Positions 7,205 to 9,345 of a DNA stretch of 9,345 nt are shown here, piece by piece. Source of the stretch: Rhodobacter sp. (GTDB lineage: Bacteria; Pseudomonadota; Alphaproteobacteria; Rhodobacterales; Rhodobacteraceae). The first letter of the stretch is position 1. Each line of letters starts with the position of its first letter. The notes under the pieces are model-generated. The model worked only from the letters and a program-made list of their open reading frames with translations. It did not search any database and was not told the DNA's origin. The stretch covers positions 1-9,345 of the forward strand of contig DPZQ01000030.1 of NCBI GenBank assembly GCA_003536295.1, written 5' to 3'. A program made the translations under genes and the position numbers.

Positions 7205-8695
7205 ATGGCCAAGGACAAACAACCTCAACGCCCCAGAGCGGAAACGCCCAAAGGCTTTCGCGATTACTTCGGTGTCGAAGTCATCGAGCGCAAAGCCATG
7301 TTAGACGCCATTGCTTCTGTGTATCATCGATATGGGTTTGATCCTTTGGAAACAAGTGCTGTTGAAACGGTTGCGGCTTTGGGCAAATTTTTACCCGATG
7401 TTGATCGACCAAATGAAGGTGTGTTTGGCTGGCAAGATGAAGATTCCGACTGGCTTGCGTTGCGCTATGATCTGACCGCTCCCTTGGCGCGGGTTGCGGC
7501 ACAGTACCGCAATGATCTGCCAAGCCCCTATCGCCGCTATGCCTTTGGCCCCGTTTGGCGCAATGAAAAACCAGGTCCCGGGCGCTTCCGTCAGTTTTAC
7601 CAATGTGACGCCGACACCGTGGGCGCGCCCTCGGTTGCCGCAGACGCGGAGATTTGTGCCATGTTGGCTGATGCGCTGGAAACCGTGGGCATTGCGCGCC
7701 ATGATTATGTGGTGCGGGTGAACAACCGCAAAGTGCTAAACGGTGTGATGGAAGTTGCTGGGGTGCTTGACCCAAGTGATCCTACCCGCTTTGAAGAGGC
7801 GCGTGGCATCGTTTTGCGTGCCATCGACAAGCTTGACCGTCTTGGGATTGAGGGAGTGCGCGCGCTTTTGGGCGCAGGGCGCAGAGATGCGTCAGGCGAT
7901 TTCACCAAAGGCGCAGGGCTTAGCGATAGCCAAGCCGAAGTGGTCATCGGATTTATCGAGGCCAAGGGCGCAACAGGGGCTGCCACCGTGGCGCGGTTGC
8001 GTGAGTTGGTTGCAGGCTCACAGATTGGCGTAGATGGTGTGGATGAGCTAGAGACTATTGCGACCCTTCTGGCCGCCCAAGGATATGGCCCTGACCGTAT
8101 CGAAATTGATCCCTCGGTTGTGCGCGGTCTTGGCTACTATACTGGTCCCGTTTTTGAGGCCGAGCTGACCTTTGACATTTTGGATGAAAAAGGCCGTAAA
8201 CGACAGTTTGGCTCAGTTGCAGGTGGGGGGCGTTATGATGATTTGGTCAAACGTTTCACAGGCCAAAGTGTGCCGGCCACGGGTGTCTCGATCGGGGTGG
8301 ACCGTCTGCTGGCCGCTTTGCGCGCCAAAGGTCAAAGCCAAATTGCGTCAAGGGGCCCGATCGTCGTCACGGTGATGGATAAAGAGCGTATGGCCGATTA
8401 TATGATCATGGTGGGCGAGTTGCGCGCCGCTGGCCTGCGGGCAGAATGTTATTTTGGCAATCCCAAAAGCTTTGGAAATCAACTGAAATATGCCGATAAA
8501 CGTCAAAGCCCGATTGCGGTGATCCAGGGCGCTGATGAGTTGGGCAAAGGCTCGGTTATCTTAAAAGATCTAGCGCTGGGCGCAAAAATTGCCGAAAATG
8601 CCAGCCTGGAAGAATGGAAATCACGCCCTGCTCAGCGCGAGGTGGCGCGCGTCGATCTGGTGGCGGCGGTCCGGGACATGCTGGCCAATGGCTGA
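7205..8695 (+). CDS. hisS: Histidyl-tRNA synthetase, alphaproteobacterial type
   Basis: This 496-residue class II synthetase charges tRNA-His with histidine in the cytoplasm. Motif 1 lies around YHRYGFDPLETSAVE (40-54), the histidine-site segment LRYDLTAPLAR at 86-96, and motif 2 at RNEKPGPGRFRQFYQCD (119-135). The HisRS signature VVRGLGYYTGPVFE (305-318) contains Arg307, aligned with the catalytic Arg259 of E. coli; the usual LDYYT reads LGYYT. AGGGRYDDL (339-347) and motif 3 GVSIGVDRLL (360-369) complete the active site, and residues from about 385 form the anticodon-binding domain. E. coli HisRS is 424 residues; the extra length is mostly in the insertion domain (about 190-300) and the C terminus, as in other alphaproteobacterial HisRS. 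This clade is known for diverged tRNA recognition, because many alphaproteobacterial tRNA-His lack the extra G at position -1. The gene overlaps hisZ by 8 bases, so the two are probably cotranscribed. Confidence 0.97.
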   Translation: MAKDKQPQRPRAETPKGFRDYFGVEVIERKAMLDAIASVYHRYGFDPLETSAVETVAALGKFLPDVDRPNEGVFGWQDEDSDWLALRYDLTAPLARVAAQYRNDLPSPYRRYAFGPVWRNEKPGPGRFRQFYQCDADTVGAPSVAADAEICAMLADALETVGIARHDYVVRVNNRKVLNGVMEVAGVLDPSDPTRFEEARGIVLRAIDKLDRLGIEGVRALLGAGRRDASGDFTKGAGLSDSQAEVVIGFIEAKGATGAATVARLRELVAGSQIGVDGVDELETIATLLAAQGYGPDRIEIDPSVVRGLGYYTGPVFEAELTFDILDEKGRKRQFGSVAGGGRYDDLVKRFTGQSVPATGVSIGVDRLLAALRAKGQSQIASRGPIVVTVMDKERMADYMIMVGELRAAGLRAECYFGNPKSFGNQLKYADKRQSPIAVIQGADELGKGSVILKDLALGAKIAENASLEEWKSRPAQREVARVDLVAAVRDMLANG

Positions 8696-9345
8696 TGTAA
8701 ACAAAGTACGCGCCACGGCAGAGGATTTGTTTGCATCCTTTCAAGCGGCAGGGGCGCAGATGATCGACGCCGATATTTTGTTGCCTGCTGAAAGCCTGCT
8801 TGATCTTTACGGCGAAGATATCCGCGCGCGGGCCTATGTCACTACTGACCCGCTGTTGGGTGAGATGATGTTGCGGCCAGACTTTACCGTGCCCGTGGTG
8901 CAAGCCCATATGGCCAAAGGGGCTGCACAAGCGTGCTATACCTATATGGGCCCCGTTTTTCGTAAACAAGATCACCACGAGGCGCGCGCCCGCGAATATC
9001 TGCAGGTGGGTTATGAGCGTTTTGGTGGTGACGCCCCCCATCAAGCCGACGCCGAGGTTTTTGCACTTTTTGAGAGGCTGTTACGGCCGCTTTCATTGCA
9101 AGCCAGCATTGGCGATATTGGTATTTTAATAGCCGCCGTTCATGGCCTGACCACGACCGAGCGCCGCAAAGCAGCCTTGATACGCCATATCTGGCGTCCC
9201 GCGCGGTTTCGCGCCTTGCTTGACCGTTTTGTGGGGCGTAGCCCCTTGCCGGCCGCGCGGCAAGATTTACTGGCCCGCCTTGCCCAAGGCGACGCGCAAA
9301 GCCTAATCGCCCAGGCAAGCCCGCATATCGGATTGCGCTCGATTA
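8688..9345 (+). CDS. hisZ: ATP phosphoribosyltransferase regulatory subunit (N-terminal 219 residues; 3' end outside window)
   Basis: HisZ is a catalytically inactive paralogue of histidyl-tRNA synthetase that forms a complex with the short form of HisG, the first enzyme of histidine biosynthesis, and is needed for its activity and feedback control. The open frame runs from the ATG at 8688 to the window edge. It keeps the class II core: LRPDFTVPV (62-70) and a motif 2 region, MGPVFRKQ (87-94) with REYLQVGYERFG (102-113). Compared with the upstream hisS product, residues 114-219 diverge strongly and lack the HisRS insertion domain in recognisable form. The position where HisRS has its VVRGLGYYT signature lies beyond the window, so its loss cannot be verified. 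Family members are about 320-390 residues. The start lies 8 bases inside the hisS end (ATGGCTGA), indicating translational coupling. A short hisG is expected next; that is inference. Confidence 0.92.
   Translation, partial: MADVNKVRATAEDLFASFQAAGAQMIDADILLPAESLLDLYGEDIRARAYVTTDPLLGEMMLRPDFTVPVVQAHMAKGAAQACYTYMGPVFRKQDHHEARAREYLQVGYERFGGDAPHQADAEVFALFERLLRPLSLQASIGDIGILIAAVHGLTTTERRKAALIRHIWRPARFRALLDRFVGRSPLPAARQDLLARLAQGDAQSLIAQASPHIGLRSI

Noticed and set aside
7281..7775. A 164-codon open frame on the minus strand
   Set aside because: It is antisense to hisS motifs 1 and 2, with low-complexity, His/Pro/Arg-rich translation typical of a shadow frame.
8556..9044. A 162-codon open frame on the minus strand
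   Set aside because: It lies antisense across the hisS end and hisZ, both clear family matches on the plus strand, and its translation shows no recognisable motif.
1..9345. Mobile element, phage, defence system or CRISPR array
   Set aside because: I found no transposase, integrase, terminal inverted repeats or spaced repeats; every gene belongs to a housekeeping or common metabolic family.

Overview
This window looks like ordinary chromosomal DNA of an alphaproteobacterium, most likely of the Rhodobacterales (Roseobacter/Rhodobacter group). Four things point there: the two-subunit xanthine dehydrogenase has catalytic residues that align almost number for number with Rhodobacter capsulatus XdhAB; the histidyl-tRNA synthetase is the long, diverged alphaproteobacterial form; hisS overlaps hisZ; and the DnaE is the replicative DnaE1 type. 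GC content is moderate rather than the very high GC of many Rhodobacter, which would fit a marine Roseobacter-type genome, but I cannot name a genus.

Layout. Positions 2186 to 1, minus strand: xdhA, then the first 261 codons of xdhB, overlapping by 4 bases and leaving the window. Together they oxidise hypoxanthine and xanthine to urate. Positions 2187-2379: a 193-base divergent intergenic region. Positions 2380-5832, plus strand: dnaE, the polymerase subunit of the replicative DNA polymerase III. Positions 7126 to 5836, minus strand: slyX followed 4 bases later by a gene for an AbrB-family (PF05145-type) membrane protein whose 3' end faces the 3' end of dnaE with a 3-base gap. Positions 7127-7204: a second, 78-base divergent intergenic region. 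Positions 7205-9345, plus strand: hisS, then hisZ overlapping it by 8 bases and running out of the window.

The genes form three or four transcription units joined by chance: purine catabolism (xdhAB), replication (dnaE), a small slyX-transporter-like pair, and histidine metabolism (hisS makes His-tRNA; hisZ is a HisRS paralogue that activates the first enzyme of histidine synthesis). Coding density is very high. I see no tRNA or rRNA gene, CRISPR array, insertion sequence, prophage, integrase or toxin-antitoxin gene, and no convincing evidence of a new system. The points most worth a second look are the alphaproteobacterial HisRS and its expected odd tRNA-His partner, the visible internal duplication of the AbrB-family protein, and the small regulatory regions.
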